Assembly: GCA_036268075.1 (NCBI GenBank) | Contig: DATAUV010000009.1 | Coordinates: 1 to 25,842, forward strand | Reading direction: 5' to 3' | DNA from: DATARH01 sp036268075 | Lineage (GTDB): Bacteria; Pseudomonadota; Alphaproteobacteria; ATCC43930; CGMCC-115725 | Length of the DNA: 25,842 bases | Shown here: piece by piece, positions 25,090-25,842 of the stretch | Layout of the letters: every line of letters starts with the position of its first letter | Position numbering within the stretch: the stretch's first letter is position 1 | The notes under the pieces: generated by a model | Database searches by the model: none | The model's input: only the letters and a program-made list of their open reading frames with translations | What the model was told of the DNA's origin: nothing | Made by a program: the position numbers and the translations under genes

Positions 25090-25125
25090 GGGGCGGTCAG
25101 GCGCCCCCTTTGCTCCCCCGAGCAA
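25090..25125. terminator. Two small hairpins between convergent hppA and bamE
   Basis: GGGGCG (25090-25095) pairs with CGCCCC (25102-25107), followed by CTTT on the plus strand, right after the hppA stop. A second stem, TTGCT / AGCAA (25110-25114 and 25121-25125), lies just past the bamE stop. Both stems are short. Confidence 0.5.
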
Positions 25126-25129
25126 GCGG

Positions 25130-25660
25130 CTAGTTGCTGCTGCGGTTCGGGTCGTTGGGCAGCGGGCCGGCCTGACGGCCCTCGGCGGTGTCGCCGGCGC
25201 CTGAGCCGGCGCTGCCGCCGGTGCCCTTGTTGAAGCGGCCGACGTTGCCGATGATCTGCTCGAGGAACGTCAGCTCGCGGCCGGGCGCCGGGGTCGCGCC
25301 GGGCGCGGGCTCGATCTCCTGAGCGTCGGCGAGGGTCCGGTGGCCGAGGCCGCGGACGGCGCCGCTATTGTCGAAATTGATCACGAAGACATTCTGGTCG
25401 AGCACCTCGGGCTGGAAGAACGAGACCCGGGACGTCTTCCGGCTGATGTAGTACCAGGCGTTGTCGTCGAAGACGCCCATGCTCGACGGGGTGCCGAGAA
25501 TCTTGACGACCTGCTCCTTCGTGAGGCCGAGATGGATCTCGGCGAAGCGTTCGGGCGCGGGCAGGGCGCCGCGCTGATCGACTGTTGCGGCGCAGCCGCT
25601 GGCCGCCAGCATCGCCGTCACGGCCGCCGCAGTGGTAAGGTGGCGAAACCGAGGAAACAT
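25130..25660 (-). CDS. bamE: Outer membrane assembly lipoprotein BamE (SmpA/OmlA)
   Basis: This 176-residue lipoprotein belongs to the BAM complex that folds beta-barrel proteins into the outer membrane. The signal peptide LTTAAAVTAMLAASGC ends in the lipobox AASGC (Cys23). The BamE/SmpA fold follows: HLGLTKEQVVKILGTPSSMG, then DDNAWYYISRKTSRVSFFQP and NVFVINFDNSGAVRGLG. After about residue 120 comes an extra C-terminal region found in alphaproteobacterial forms (ELTFLEQIIGNVGRFNKGTGG), ending in a low-complexity Gly/Ser/Pro/Asn tail. The frame is open to 25729, but the ATG at 25660, preceded by AGGCTGG, begins the signal peptide directly. The promoter at 25702-25729 would start a transcript about 35 bases upstream. 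Confidence 0.92.
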   Translation of the reverse strand: MFPRFRHLTTAAAVTAMLAASGCAATVDQRGALPAPERFAEIHLGLTKEQVVKILGTPSSMGVFDDNAWYYISRKTSRVSFFQPEVLDQNVFVINFDNSGAVRGLGHRTLADAQEIEPAPGATPAPGRELTFLEQIIGNVGRFNKGTGGSAGSGAGDTAEGRQAGPLPNDPNRSSN

Positions 25661-25701
25661 GGAATTGACCAGCCTGTTACCATTTAAACCACAGCGGGCG
25701 G

Positions 25702-25729
25702 AATGTACCCCCGCCCGAAACGCTGTCAA
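25702..25729 (-). promoter_or_regulatory. Sigma-70 type promoter of bamE
   Basis: On the minus strand TTGACA (25729-25724) is followed after 16 bases by TACATT (25707-25702). The -35 box is perfect and the -10 box matches TATAAT at four of six positions. The start of transcription would fall near 25695. Confidence 0.65.
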
Positions 25730-25758
25730 CGCTTCGCGCCGAGGTTGAGGCTGCAGCG

Positions 25759-25842
25759 ATGGCCCTGTTCCGGCGCAACCCGCTGCGCGACGCCGCGACC
25801 CGGGCCTACGGCTCGGTCGTCGAGCATGCCCGCCGCCCGGTC
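25759..25842 (+). CDS. Probable ubiquinol-cytochrome c chaperone (CBP3-like), first 28 codons
   Basis: Only 28 residues are visible: MALFRRNPLRDAAT, then RAYGSVVEHARRPV. The start resembles alphaproteobacterial ubiquinol-cytochrome c chaperone family proteins, which begin with a short basic tail and an A-x-x-x-Y-x-x-V/I-V-x-x-A-R helix. The divergent arrangement with bamE is the usual one in Rhodospirillales-type genomes, where DUF177, plsX and fabH often follow. The family assists assembly of the cytochrome bc1 complex. With so little sequence the call rests mainly on context. Confidence 0.55.
   Translation, partial: MALFRRNPLRDAATRAYGSVVEHARRPV

Overview
This window is high-GC DNA (about two thirds G+C by eye) from an alphaproteobacterium, most likely a Rhodospirillales-type lineage. 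The evidence is the set of genes and their order: adjacent divK-pleD, an EipB-family envelope protein, a DinB polymerase with an N-terminal cysteine motif, the train pyrB-pyrC-plsY-dprA-topA-rnr-...-rpmG, a K+-independent H+-pyrophosphatase, and bamE divergent from a gene that looks like a ubiquinol-cytochrome c chaperone. I see no phage, plasmid, CRISPR, tRNA or rRNA sequence. It is a chromosomal housekeeping region whose intergenic gaps carry several palindromic repeat elements.

Layout. 1-3405, minus strand: an APC-type amino acid permease (cut by the window edge), ribonuclease D and a nitronate monooxygenase-like flavoprotein; a large inverted repeat separates the last two. 3581-6244, plus strand: aspS, then eipB. 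6251-8418, minus strand: a fructokinase-type ROK sugar kinase overlapping dinB by four bases. 8628-10503, plus strand: the cell-cycle and c-di-GMP pair divK-pleD. 10504-10692: three palindromes. 10693-21343, minus strand: pyrB, an inactive-looking dihydroorotase, a repeat, plsY, dprA, topA, rnr, an S41 lipoprotein protease and rpmG (transcribed in that order). 21344-21632: a second cluster of palindromic repeats. 21633-25089, plus strand: an MFS transporter and hppA. 25130-25660, minus strand: bamE, with a good sigma-70 promoter. 25759-end, plus strand: the first 28 codons of the chaperone-like gene.

Functions. The long minus-strand train mixes pyrimidine synthesis (pyrB and its pseudo-dihydroorotase partner), phospholipid acylation (plsY), DNA uptake/recombination (dprA), DNA topology (topA), RNA decay (rnr), periplasmic proteolysis (S41) and a ribosomal protein (rpmG). 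divK-pleD is the usual alphaproteobacterial pair controlling polarity and the cell cycle.

The points most worth a second look are these: rnr has no N-terminal third and no start codon after a good ribosome-binding site; dprA has no ATG/GTG/TTG start and seems to begin at CTG; the dihydroorotase beside pyrB has lost its metal-binding His-x-His; and the same GC-rich palindrome family recurs 19 kb apart, once as two exact terminator-like 36-bp tandem copies. I did not find a convincing new multi-gene system.
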